A stretch of DNA of 64,000 nt from Cordia subcordata (lineage: Eukaryota; Streptophyta; Magnoliopsida; Boraginales; Cordiaceae). The translations under genes were made by a program, and so were the position numbers. The notes below the pieces were generated by a model. It saw nothing but the letters and a program-made list of their open reading frames with translations, was not told the origin of the DNA and searched no databases. Below are positions 46,191 to 57,452 of this stretch, in pieces. Each line of letters starts with the position of its first letter. The stretch's first letter is position 1. The stretch is taken from contig JAPTOF010000024.1 in the NCBI GenBank assembly GCA_028554755.1, forward strand, positions 124,001-188,000, in the 5' to 3' direction.

Positions 46191-47870
46191 CTAAATGAAG
46201 TCTATCCTCATGCTTTTCAAAGAGTCGCCAATTGCATTGACTTGCTATCTTTTCGCATCCAAGGGGTACAAGGGGTCATTCCTTTCATGTAAGGGCTTCC
46301 CTAGTCTTTTTCATATCCTCCCTTAAATCACACGGGGTCTCACACCTCTTAGGAATGTCACCAAGTAGCTAGAACCACCACAAACTTAGGATTCTAACTC
46401 ACGCACTCGGGATGTTGATACTTCGTGCTTTATCAACTAACATGGCCTACCAATATGCACTTAGCCCCAAAGATACAAGGAAGAGAAGATACATCACAAT
46501 GGCTCACATTAACGTAAGAGCCTTATTCACAACACATGAAAGAACAACAGAGATACTTGTGTCAACTTGACATTATGTCACTTGGCACTTATTCAACATA
46601 CTTCGCTTTTCAATCTTTCTGTTGCCTTTTTGGCCCTTTTTTTCATTTCTTTCCTCATTTCTGCATTTTCATTTTTTTTTTGCACTTTTTTTCAATACTT
46701 AACATAGAACAAAAAGAAAAGAAAAAGAAGAGGCTAGGGCATACTAAAAGAACCGATCAAGGAATGGGCACTCATATCAACAACCCTTTAGAAACACCTT
46801 TTTCCAACCAAATTATGGGGAAACTACAGGTGTATTCTTTCAAATGCTCACACTCCACATTTTTCAAAAGGATTCTCTTTGAAGTCTAGGTCATACCCCA
46901 CGCTCCATTTACTCCCCACAATACACCCTTATCTTCTCCAATCAATTAAGTCAATAGCAAAAGCCAACTCTCCAACCAATGCGGAGATAAACCAACTCAA
47001 AATATGCAAAAAGAAATTGAAAATTTTGAACACATTTTAAGCAAAACTAAGAGATGGCAAGCAAATCTATCCCATGTATGATATAAACAATAAATGAGCA
47101 ACCACACCCCCTAACCTAAACTTTGCTTGTCCTCAAGCAAAACTCACAAAGCTAGACGACAAGCAATCAACATGAAACACCTATGGGGATTATGGAGAGG
47201 GATAAATAAGGACAAGTAAAAGATGGATAGATACAACCTTGTTTCCATGTAGTTCGCAAATGCCAAAGACAATCCAATGATCTACTAGTCTCTATCTTTT
47301 GTGGAAAGCACTAATGCTCAAAAAAACAAAGAGATTAGAAGATATGCTATGCAAGCTCATATTGATATTTGAAATGATAAACAAGGATGTAAATAAAGGG
47401 TAAGGAATTGATGCACACGTGCAGGAAAGAAGCATGAACAAGTAAGGGAGCAAAAATCTAACCTACTAAGAATGAAAACAAACAAAAGAAAGCCTAAAAT
47501 ATCAAAAGGTAAGATAAACAAAAGCAATCTAATCTATTATGTACAAAGCAAGAATAAGTACAAGAAAACTAATCTACTATTTACAAAGGCAAAGGCAAAT
47601 AAATACAAGAAAAACAAGAAAAATATGAACAAGCATAGGGTGCCTCCTAGTAGCGTTGGATTTAACGCCTTTAGCTGGGTGCCAATGTTAGAGTAAAGCA
47701 TGTTTAAAGTTACGTGGCACAAATTGCCGAATAATCACTAAGGCATAAAACGTAGAGGGGAAAGCGTCATGCACTGATGGTTGGGGTGATGAATGCATGA
47801 TGCACCCCTTTTCAAGATCCCACCCCGAAATATCAAATGAGCATGTGGGTGCAAGTGTGGAATGAAGCAT
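46191..47870 (-). other. 3' non-coding region of non-autonomous element
   Basis: Same landmarks as in the autonomous elements: T/C tract on plus (46,606-46,710), internal polypurine-like motif (47,104-47,145), and 'gggtgcctcctagtagcgttgg' near 47,640. This shared 3' region ties the gag-only element to the Athila-like family. Confidence 0.78.
47104..47145 (-). promoter_or_regulatory. Internal polypurine-tract-like motif
   Basis: cacaccccctaacctaaact then ttgcttgtcctcaagc on plus, about 950 bp from the LTR. Equivalent to 19,386 and 28,392. Confidence 0.7.
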
Positions 47871-47879
47871 GCTCAAACG

Positions 47880-49647
47880 TTAAAAATCATGTCCCGGTTG
47901 CTCTTTAATTCGCCAACCCATGGCTTTCTTCTTAAAATTAAGGGCTAAAAATACACCACCCTCATGGGTTAAAGATAAGTCAAATGCATGCAACATAAGA
48001 AATGTGCTTTCTAACCCTAAATGAAAGTGTTCTATGCAAGAAGGCATAAACGTGAGCTCCAAAGAGGGAGGTTCAATGGAATAGGCAAGGGGAGTAAGAA
48101 TGACATTAGGAGAAGGAGGAGCAAGGATAGGGGAATTGAAGATACTATACTCTTCTTCTCCACAAAATATAGCATTTTCAAGCCTAGGACGTTCTAACTC
48201 CTCACTAGGGGTGGATTCGATCTTAATGGGCTCTATTTCCATCAATGATTCATCAAATATCCAAAAAGACCTGTAGATCATTCTTCTAAGCACACCAATT
48301 TCTTTTTTATGGGTCTTCTTAGAGTTGCTATTCTCTTCAACATCGTGATTCTTAACTCCAAGAGACTTATCATCTAAAACCTCCGAAATTGACGTCTTGT
48401 TTTCCCCAATGGATGACTTTAAACCTTCACTAGCTAGAGTCTCTTAAAATTCAATGATACATTCATCACTAGTGGGTGTCATCTCACCATCATGCTCTTC
48501 ATACAGGCTGGACACACATAGAGGGGACAATGAGGACTCAAATGATTTCGAGTCACGGATACGTGAATGCTCAAGGGAATGTATACCCTAGACTCCCTTA
48601 ATGTAGACTATAAATGCAAATAAGTGCTATGATCATGAGCCTCAACCTCCAAGTGTGTGGAATGTGTGGGATGAGGAGAAAGAAAAGGCTCACGTGACTC
48701 AATGGAAGTCGTTGAAAACCTAAGAGGATAGGGTACTATTTCCTCTAAAATATATTCATAAGGGTCATCAAGAACCAAATTATCATTACGCTCATCCTCA
48801 TTCTCACTGCAAGATGTGATCTTTCTATTGACCTCTTTTTCTAATTGTCTCTCCAAAACATTATCTTTTTCACCACTATTTCTCTCATCTCTATGTCTCT
48901 CTCCTATCTTTCAACTTGTTCTAAAGGTATCTCAATATTGATGCACACGAGTTACACATTCTCAACCACTCTCTCCAAGGACACACCTAAAGATTTGGTG
49001 TCTCGCTTCAAACTTTCTAGTTGTTCTTGGTCAGATTGGATGAGAGATAAGAGATAGTCAAGTGTTTCTTCTTGAGAAGAAGACCTAAAAGAAGAGGGCT
49101 CAACCGAGTGAAAAGGGTAGTCATGTTCAAAATCATTTTGCACATAACCATAAAAAAACTCGGGAAAGGAATAGGTGGAAAAAGAAGGTGTTGGAAGTGA
49201 ACAATCGAAACTAGAAGGTAAATGGAATAAAGAGTCATCTTGACCCTATTGTGAAAATGCATGATATTGCTCCCTAGAATCATGATAGCTAGATGTAGAT
49301 GCATGCATGGGCGTATGATTGCTAGGGGCATAGGGCATTGCATGCAATCGGGGATAAAGGTGGAAGGTGGGACAAGCACTAGAAAAATGAGCACGGTTTC
49401 CACAATGATTGTAATAACAAGAATATGCATCCCTATAGTCATGATTACTAAATGAGGATGCATGAGATGTTGCATGACTATAGGGGTCATTAGTAGCACT
49501 AGCTCTAGATGGGGAATTCTCGTGGGAATAGAAAACGGTAGGATGCATAAAACTTCCATACAAGTGACATGCATAAGGGACACGATCAGGTGGTAGGGAA
49601 GAGGATATAAGTGACCACCAAGAAGCATTAGGATCGGTCATATTCAA
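47880..49647 (-). pseudogene. Gag-like gene of non-autonomous Athila-like element, copy 2
   Basis: N-terminal open part 49,647-49,246: 'MNMTDPNASWWSLISSSLPPDRV'. The first knuckle has degraded to CHLYGSFMHPTVFY (two Cys now Tyr), and the second reads YNHCGNRAHFSSAC (first Cys now Tyr). Then 'MQNDFEHDYPFHSVEPSS...SQEETLDYLLSLIQSDQEQLESLKRD' (49,143-48,990, probably helical), the acidic 'MERQLEKEVNRKITSC' segment (48,856-48,608) and a C-terminal 137-residue open part (48,293-47,880) starting 'MLRRMIYRSFWIFDESLMEIEPIKIESTPSEEL'. About 590 codons when intact. No pol follows. It is the only gene of the element. Confidence 0.68.
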
Positions 49648-49812
49648 TGAATCACAAGTAAAACCTCTTCACAATCAAGTTTCTTTTTTTTTGGCTTAAT
49701 TTTTGAAAAATGACGAGCAAGTAAAGTTAGAGCACACGCAAGCAACCAATCACAACTACAAAAGCACACAAAAAACCAATACCGTGCCTCCCCGGCAACG
49801 GTAGCAAAAACT
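49648..49812 (-). promoter_or_regulatory. Leader and tRNA-Asp-type primer-binding site
   Basis: Next to the LTR end, sense tgctaccgttgccggggagg (49,788-49,807). 15 of its first 18 bases match the complement of the plant tRNA-Asp 3' end, the primer used by Athila-type elements. Confidence 0.78.
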
Positions 49813-51140
49813 TAATGTGTGCGTATCAAGTTTTACACCCGCAAACATACGGATCGTTCGTGGTATAGTGCATTCGAGTGTGGGTATCGTCTTCACAGGG
49901 AGGCTACCTTAGCTAGGTCTCTATGTGCTCTGGTGCTTCAAACTAGCTACGTACGTGTGTGTGCTTACTTTAGGATAGAAGGGAGCTCAGAAAAAGGAAA
50001 ATAAAAACTAATCTATGGAGGAACTTAAAGGAGCCAAACTAAGGAAGGAAAAACTAACAAAGAATAAGGGGACCTAGGGCGATTGCATTGCAGCCAGACT
50101 TGGGCTATGATAATGGATGAGGTCTATCTAAGGCTCGGGACTTCTATTGCCATTATATTGATCCGGGGCTCTCTTAACCAATACTAGTGGTTTAACCTGT
50201 TAGCTGGATTTAAAGCAAAGGGCCAATCCCTCCTAGCCTATGCAATCTATAATTAGAACTTATCCTCTTGGCTAGATTTAAAGCCAGGGACTAGCACTTA
50301 AACACTACGTGACATTAAGGCTCGATTAACCAACACTAACGTGGGTGAAAGATACTCTAGTCTAGGTTAACTTATCCGCTTGGTTGGATTTAAAGCCAAG
50401 GACTAGCACCTAAACTCGACTAAGCATAGCGTGTAACCTATTAGCTGGATTTAAAGCTAAAGCCTACTCCACTAAGGAAAGCCATGAGATTAAGCACAAT
50501 CACATCACCTATATAAGTAGATAAGAGCATTTGAAGCATAAATAACACATGCATATTCACTTAGGCATTTTAACAAACACATAGACATGTTTGATTTCCA
50601 ATACATAGACATATTGAATCATGCCATATATTTATGTAAACAAACATGTATTAAGAGCCAAAGATCTACAGAAATTCATTATTCAAAGCTCTAATCTAAT
50701 ATACAACAACAATCAACCGTAAATCTAGCCTACTCTAGCAACATATTTACAAGAAATAGAGAAAAGAACAAGAAGAACTTCTCTAAATTCTTGCTTCCAA
50801 ATCCGTGCAAATCCTTCAAATCTTTGTTTAGTGCTTTAATCCTAGCTTGGTATGGGGTTTAGATGGCGATTTAGGGTGTTTTGTGAAATGAGTAAAGGGT
50901 TAGGGTTTATTAGGATTTTAGAAAATAAAGTTCCTCCCATCAAAATTAGCTAAAACAAGCTTTTTATATATTTCTTCAGCGCACAGCCGGTCCACCTAGC
51001 CGGTCCACCGGCTCCTCTTTCTTGCTCGACTGGCTTCAATCATGATGCTCTCTGCTAGGTCGACCGGCTCATTGAGGAACTTGGCCGTCTTAAATTCTTT
51101 ATTCTCTGGAGCAATCGGTCGACCAAATCTTCTTCTAAGT
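49813..51140 (-). mobile_element. 5' LTR of non-autonomous element (minus), truncated
   Basis: Matches 44,556-45,880 closely (for example 'acacccgcaaacatacggatcg'). The first G of the LTR end has mutated (taatg). It stops at 51,140 after 'cttctaagtta', where copia LTR sequence starts, so about 270 bp of U3 are lost. Hairpins lie at 50,200-50,460; the first two copies have single-base damage. Confidence 0.88.
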
Positions 51141-51386
51141 TAACCATTTGGTTATAGACTCAATTTATGATGTGACTAAATCTAGACTTGGACCTGCTGT
51201 GCGTCCAGCCTCACTACGTACCCAAGTCATTAGCTCAAGTCAAGGGGCCTTTACACATGCATCAATAAAACATAACATAGATAATATGTAAGAAACTCAT
51301 AATGCCATACACCAAAAATGATTGTACATTGTTTAGCATCCAAAATGTCATGCACAAGTGAGCTTTAAGGCATATTATTCCTAACA
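51141..51386 (-). mobile_element. Copia-1 5' LTR remnant
   Basis: 246 bp equal to the last part of the LTR at 39,276-41,287 ('accatttggtta', 'gacgtgactaaatctag'-like, '..cctaaca'). It ends at 51,386 and is followed by gtaag, the right target duplication of copia-1. Confidence 0.87.
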
Positions 51387-51797
51387 GTAAGGTTGACAAG
51401 TAATACCGTTAAAGAGATAGAAAAGCAATTTTGAGTTTATTTTCATAATCTATCACCCCATCCTCCATGCCCATTAAACCCTAACCTATTCCCACGCTCA
51501 CACACCTCACACACATTCATCCAAACATATCTACACTTGGAATCAAGCATCTAGGAGGATCAAACACAAGGATTTAGCGCATTAGCTTTGGGATTATAAA
51601 GGCATGGCAATGGATAAAAGGGTAGATTCCCTATCTTTCTTTTATCCTATTTCAATTTATATTCAATTAGAGCTATGTAAAGTAATTTGCTCTTGTATTA
51701 TAGATAGATTACTACATTATTGTTATGGATATTAGATGGATTTGCATATAATGCTTTGTTTTTAGGGTTTCTATAGCCATTTTTCATACGTATCTAT
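51387..51797 (+). mobile_element. Gypsy solo LTR, piece 2 of 3
   Basis: Leader part of the LTR ('cccattaaaccctaacc', 'cacttggaatcaagcatc', 'gattataaagg', 'taaagtaatttgctcttg'). It continues the piece ending at 39,275. It ends in tctat (51,793-51,797), the left target duplication of the next copia LTR. Confidence 0.85.
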
Positions 51798-53655
51798 TGT
51801 AGGATCGATAATATTATATGTGGTCTATCCTAGTCCATATTTTCAAAAAAAACTACCAAGAAAACATGCTAGGAAAATAAAATAACCACATAACACACAC
51901 AAGAACATGCTTAAGAACATATAGAACATAACTAGTATTTGCAAAATAGGTAAAGCTAACCTCTTGAAGCGTGGAGCCTTTGATGAAGCTAAAACCGTCA
52001 CGAGCTTTGTTCCCGCTTACGAACAAAGCCACCAAAAAAATTTTACTATAAGGGTGTCGCAATATGCAACTCCCTAGTCTTCTTCCCTATGGTTAAAGAG
52101 ACTTTTCTTGAGAGAATAGCCTCTTGTGTGGGAAGAAACAAAATAATATGCTTTTAAAAATCTAGAGTAAAAAAAAACCACACAATAAGTGTGTACTATG
52201 TGTTGTAGTATTCTCTTGCCAAAATGGAAGAGATCAACTACAAAATTTTTGGATACTGGAAATGGTTTAAGGTCTTGCCTATTTATAGAAAAAGTTTGGC
52301 ACCTAAACCTTGTAAACTTTCCATGTGGAAAACTTTTTCCTAGTAGTAAATGTTTGCCACATGTCATGGAAGTTACTTGTATAATTTGAATTTTTTTTTG
52401 TGGTAACTTTCTAGCACATGTCTTGGAAGATTATAGGCCAAGCCCACAATCCAAACCCAACACATAGTCCATAATCCATGTGGAGGCCCAAGCCCAATAA
52501 GAAACCATCCAAGCCCAATTATATTATCTTAGACTCCTAAGAAAGCCCAAACCCAATTCCAAGCTTTTGCCCAATAAGGCTACTACCACAAATATGGAAT
52601 TTGCTCTTTCAAGATTACTCTCTCAAAGTCATTTCAACAAGGGAAGGGACCAAGAAGACACAATTAACCTTGGCTTCCGAAAATAATAAAAAAAAAGTCC
52701 TTTCCTAATCTAGGCGACACAATAATTATTTCTAACTCTGATCTATTCCACCATAAGATCAAAGTTGCACTTAGAGAATAATTGCTATTACCCAAAAGCT
52801 TATCACAAAAGAATGTGAACTTTGTGTTTGACCTACTAAATAACTGACCATAATACCCCTATATGTATACCCACAGCTAAGACTAGTTATTTGGCCTGTG
52901 TACTATTACCTCCTTAGCTGTATCTTTTTCTGTTGGGTTTCTTGTCCTATTGCCAACTATCCTTGGTCATGGAATCTCTTAATCTCGAGAGCGACCCTCA
53001 GGCCATGTGACCGATACACCCATAAAGGTAGTATCACTAGATCTAGATTTGGATGATAAATATGGACAATCCCAAAGAGGGTACATAGATTCTATATTGC
53101 ATATGCATGTTCCAATTAATTAGAACATAGCACTCAATGTACAAGGCTGTTGATCCTAATAAAGTAAGATGTCACCCACAGTGAATCAAAGTACCAAACC
53201 CTAACTTCATTAGTTCATTAACATATGCTCAAGATTAAGAGCAATGACCATTTAGTAGCAGTAAGTTATCTTGTTTTCTTCCTTTAATAGTACGTCTCAA
53301 GAAAACATACTCACAATGGTCCTGTCAAATACGTGACACACGTACTATTAAGACAAATCTAGAAAGTCCTTTAATGACCTAGGTTGATCACCCTTAACAA
53401 GGAGACTTCCTCGATATAACCTCATCCCGATAGAGTGCCTAACACTACCATTCGGTTACGGACTCAATTTATGACGTGACTAAATCTAGGTTTAGACCTA
53501 TTGTGCGTCCTGCCTCACTACGCACCCAAGTCATTAGTTCAAGTCAAGGGACCTTTATACATAGATCAATAAAACATACCAGAGATAATATATAAGGAAC
53601 TCATAATGCCATTTAACAAAATGATTATACATTGTTTAACATCCAAAATGTTATA
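51798..53655 (-). mobile_element. Copia LTR, left arm of palindrome
   Basis: Starts TGTAGGATCG and follows the copia LTR to 'aaaatgttatata'. There the last ~35 bp (caagtgag..cctaaca) are replaced by an inverted copy of the target flank. It has no large minisatellite expansion. Confidence 0.88.
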
Positions 53656-53691
53656 TATAATCTCATTGAGGCATTTTACCAAACACATAGA
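53650..53691 (-). other. Inverted copy of the target flank
   Basis: The stretch starting tctcattgaggcattttacc and ending acataga is the complement of the host sequence right of the complex (56,339-56,375: tctatgtgtttgg, taaaatgcctcaatgaga). The join to the left arm falls in an 'atatata' shared by LTR and flank. Confidence 0.9.
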
Positions 53692-55777
53692 TGTCAGGAT
53701 TAGCATGTCCTAAAACTCACTTGTATATAACATTGTGGATGTTAAACAATGTATAATCATTTTGTTAAATGGCATTATGAGTTCTTTATATATTATCTCT
53801 GGCATGTTTTATTGATCTATGTATAAAGGTCCCTTGACTTGAACTAATGACTTGGGTGCTGAGGCAGGACGTACAGTAGGTCCAAACCTAGATTTAGTCT
53901 CGTCATAAATTGAGTCCGTAACCGAATGATATTGTTGGGCACTCTACCGGGATAAGGTGATATTGAGCAAGTCTCCTTGTTAAAGGTGATCAACCTAGGT
54001 CATTAGAAGACCTTCTAGATTTGTCTTAATAGTACGTGTGTCACGTATTTGACAGGACCATTGTGAGTATGTTTTCTAGAGACGTACTATTAAAGAAAGA
54101 AAACAAGATACTTACTGCTACTAAATGATCATTGCTCTTAATCTTGAGCATATGTGGATGAATTAATAAAGTTAGGGTTTGGTACTTTGATTCACTGTGG
54201 GTGAGATCTTACTTTATTAGGATCAACAACCTTGTACATTGAGTGCTACGTTCTAATTAATTGGAACATGCATATGCAATATGGAATCTATGTACCCTCT
54301 TTGGGATTGTCCATATTTATCATCCAAATCTAGATCTAGTGATACTACCTTTATGGGTGTATCGGTCATATGGCCTGAGGGTCGCTCTCGAGATTAAGAG
54401 ATTCTATGACCAAGGATGGTTGGCAATAAGACAAGAAACCCAACACAAAAAGATACAGCTAAGGAGGTGACAGTACACAAGCCAAATAACCAGTCTTAAC
54501 TGTGGGTATACATATAGGGGTATTATGGTCGGTTATTTAGTAGGTCAAAGACAAAGTTCATATTCTTTTGTGATAAGCTTTTGGGTAATAGCAATTATTC
54601 TCTGAGTTCAACTTTGATCTTATGATGGAATAGATCGGAGTTAAAAATAATTATTATGTCGCCTAGATTGGGAAAGGACATTTTTTTATTATTTTCCAAA
54701 GCCAAGGTTAATTGTGTCTTCTTGGTCCCTTCCCTAGTTGAAATGACTTTGAGAGAGTAATCTTAAAAGAGCAAATTCCATATTTGTGGTAGTAGCCTTA
54801 TTGGGCAAAAGCTTGGAATTGGGTTTAGGCTTTCTTTGGAGTCTAAGATAATCTAATTGAGCTTGGATGGTTTCTTATTGGGCTTGGGCCTCCACATGGA
54901 TTATAGACTATGTGTTGGACTTGGATTGTGGGCTTGGCAAGGCTCGTTTGGATTGGCTTTTTTCAAAAGTGCTTTTTTTACAGCTTTTGAAAAATAGCTT
55001 TTTTTGAGAAGCTGAAAATTCTGGCTTCTAAAAAAAGCTGTATTTGAGCTTTTTTCAGAATTTCAGCTTTTTTGGAAGCCAAATCAAATATTTATTGCAA
55101 ATTTAATGTTACTTTTTAAGGAAAAAAAGTGCTTTTTGGCTTTTTTCAAAAGCGCTTTTTTTTACAGCTTTTGAAAAACAGCTTTTTTTTAGAAGCTAAA
55201 AATTCTGGCTTCTAAAAAAAGCTGTATTTGAGCTTTTTTCAGAATTTCAGCTTTTTTGGAAGCCAAATCAAATAGTTATTGCAAATTTAATGTAACTTTT
55301 TAAGGAGAAAAAGGGCTTTTTCCTAGAAAAAAGCCAATCCAAACAGGCCCCTAATCTTCCAAGACATGTGCTAGAAAGTTACTACAAAAAAAAATTCAAA
55401 TTGTACAAGTAACTTCCATGACATGTGGCAAACATTTACTACTAGGAAAAAGTTTCCCACATGAAAAGTTTACAAGGTTTAGGTGCCAAACTTTTTCTAT
55501 AAATAGGCAAGACCTTAAACCATTTCTAGCATCCAAAAATTTTGTAGTTGATCTCTTCCATTTTGGCAAGAGAATACTACAACACATAGTACACACTTAT
55601 TGTGTGGCTTTTTTTTGCTCTAGATTTTTAAGAGTATATTACTTTGTTTCTTCCCACACAAGAGGCTATTCTCTCAAGAAAAGTCTCTTTAACCATAGGA
55701 AAGAAGACTAGGGAGTTGCATATTGTGACACCCTTATAGTAAAATTTTTTTGGTGGCCTTGTTCGTAAGCGGGAACA
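53692..55777 (+). mobile_element. Copia LTR, right arm of palindrome (sense on plus)
   Basis: Begins TGTCAGGATTAG (true LTR start in sense) and runs to 'ttcgtaagcgggaaca', the equivalent of about 52,005 in the left arm. Without the MITE at 54,941 it is about 1676 bp and pairs with nearly the whole left arm. Sense TATA 'ctataaatagg' near 55,497. Confidence 0.88.
54941..55350. mobile_element. Second MITE family, with internal 183-bp duplication
   Basis: 410 bp. Left end ggctcgtttggattggc, right end gccaatccaaacaggccc, giving an inverted repeat of about 20 bases (gttTGGATTGGCttttttc core). The left palindrome arm lacks it and gives the empty site (gggcttggcctataatc). Internal units start at 54,955 and 55,138 (period 183). 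The target duplication is not clear; a 3-bp TWA type is possible. It has no coding capacity. Confidence 0.82.
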
Positions 55778-56338
55778 TAGTACTCAATGTACAAGGCTGT
55801 TGATCCTAATAAATTAAGATCTTACCCACAGTGAATCAAAGTACCAAACCCTAACTTCATTAGTCCGTCCACATATGCTCAAGATTAAGAGCAATGATCA
55901 TTTAGTAGTAGTAAGTATCTTGTTTTCTTTCTTTAAAAGTACGTCTCTAGAAAACATACTCACAATGGTCCTATCAAATACGTGACACACGTACTATTAA
56001 GACAAATCTAGAAAGTCCTCTAATGACCTAGGTTGATCACCTTTAACAAGGAGACTTGCTCAATATAACCTTATCCTGGTAGAGTGCCCAACATTACCAT
56101 TCGGTTACGGACTCAATTTATGACATGACTAAATCTAGGCTTAGACCTACTGTACGTCCTGTCTCACTATGCACCCAAGTCATTAGTTCAAGTCAAGGGA
56201 CCTTTATACATAGATCAATAAAACATACTAGAGATAATATATAAGGAACTCATAATGCCATTTAACAAAATGATTATACATTGTTTAACATCCAAAATGT
56301 TATATACAAGTGAGTTTTAGGGCATCCTAATCCTAACA
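55773..56338 (-). mobile_element. Copia LTR, third partial segment
   Basis: Jumps from LTR head to LTR tail at a shared gaaca (55,773-55,777). Equals 53,120-53,655 plus the true terminal part, ending cctaaca at 56,338. tctat (56,339-56,343) follows, identical to 51,793-51,797. Confidence 0.87.
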
Positions 56339-57203
56339 TCTATGTGTTTGGTAAAATGCCTCAATGAGATCATATATATATATATATATATATATAGATA
56401 TATATATTGAAGTCTATTTTGCCATTAATCCCTTCTAAGTCATTTTATAAGCATGTCTTTGTGTTTAGTTGTAGAATATGTCGATATATTCTTGAATTCC
56501 ATGCTCTAGACGTGTATTCACTTGCACTAAAACGTTAATTCCTGCTATTATGATGGACGATCAATGGTGATTAATTAATAGCCAACCTAGATCGGGTCTC
56601 CTTTAGCTTTAAACCTAACCAATAGGTTTTAGGGTAGGTTAGTTGACCTTAGACATAGTAGGTCTTGGCTTTAAGCCTGCTAATAGTTTAGATGCTAGGG
56701 TTAGATCGATCTAAGTCACCTAAAACCCTAACTAGCTAGCCCTAAAACCCTAAGTTATAAATATCATATGCTGTGACTCTAGGAGTTAACGCTTAGGGAC
56801 GAATTCTCACCGAGGCTTAGAGGATAATAAGGGGGTAACTTAGGAGTCTAGAAGAAAGCAACCTTGTTTAATCCATCAAGTAACCCTAACAAGATGTAGT
56901 AATCGCCTATTTGCAAGTCATAATCCCCACTTCCCTTAGATCACTTGATTTCCCTATTATACACACACACCCTTTTATTTTTCTTGCACTTAGCTTAAAT
57001 TTACCTTTTTTGAGCTCCTTTTAAACCAAAAAGCCCAAAAATATCATAGGTTAGGTCTCGACATATAGCTTTATAAGACGTACATAGCTTAGGACACTAC
57101 ACACGTTTGGCCTCCCCGTGGATTCGACCCCGTACTCACACACTACACTATACACGACCCATGCGCTTATAGGCTATTTTTGGCCTTGTACACTATAGCA
57201 TCA
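56339..57203 (+). mobile_element. Gypsy solo LTR, piece 3 of 3
   Basis: Continues the leader ('atgtgtttggtaaaatgcc'), then a TA run (56,372-56,400), hairpin-type motifs (near 56,597 and 56,665), the conserved U5 block (56,745-56,830) and 'gtggattcgaccccgtactc'. Ends CATCA at 57,203. Confidence 0.87.
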
Positions 57204-57452
57204 GTAACCAAAGGCAACGGCCGTGAAGAAATCAAAGGACCTCAACACATATTCATTGAATGAATCGATTGGGTCACTCTTAATTCATGAACTTGAGATG
57301 AAAGCTTATGAAGAAGATGAAGAAGTCCATGGCTTTTGTTGCTTTGAAACAAGAATCAAGTGATGATGATGATGAAGGGTTAGATGAAGAGATGGCCCTC
57401 CTAGAAAGAAACTTCAAGAAGTTCTTAAAGTTCAACTAATAGAGGAAAGGGT
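57204..57452 (+). pseudogene. Copia-2 gag, second piece
   Basis: 'KATAVKKSKDLNTYSLNESIGSLLIHELEMKAYEEDEE' continues the UBN2-type gag from 38,805. An acidic stretch (ssdddde-like) and 'NFKKFLKFN' precede the nucleocapsid part. It is cut at 57,452 by a solo LTR. The first five bases are the target duplication of the large LTR. Confidence 0.85.

Noticed and set aside
52074..52367. 97-codon open frame present in both palindrome arms (also 55,418-55,711)
   Set aside because: Shared because the arms are copies of the same LTR segment. It overlaps the TATA and leader region and matches no protein I recognise.
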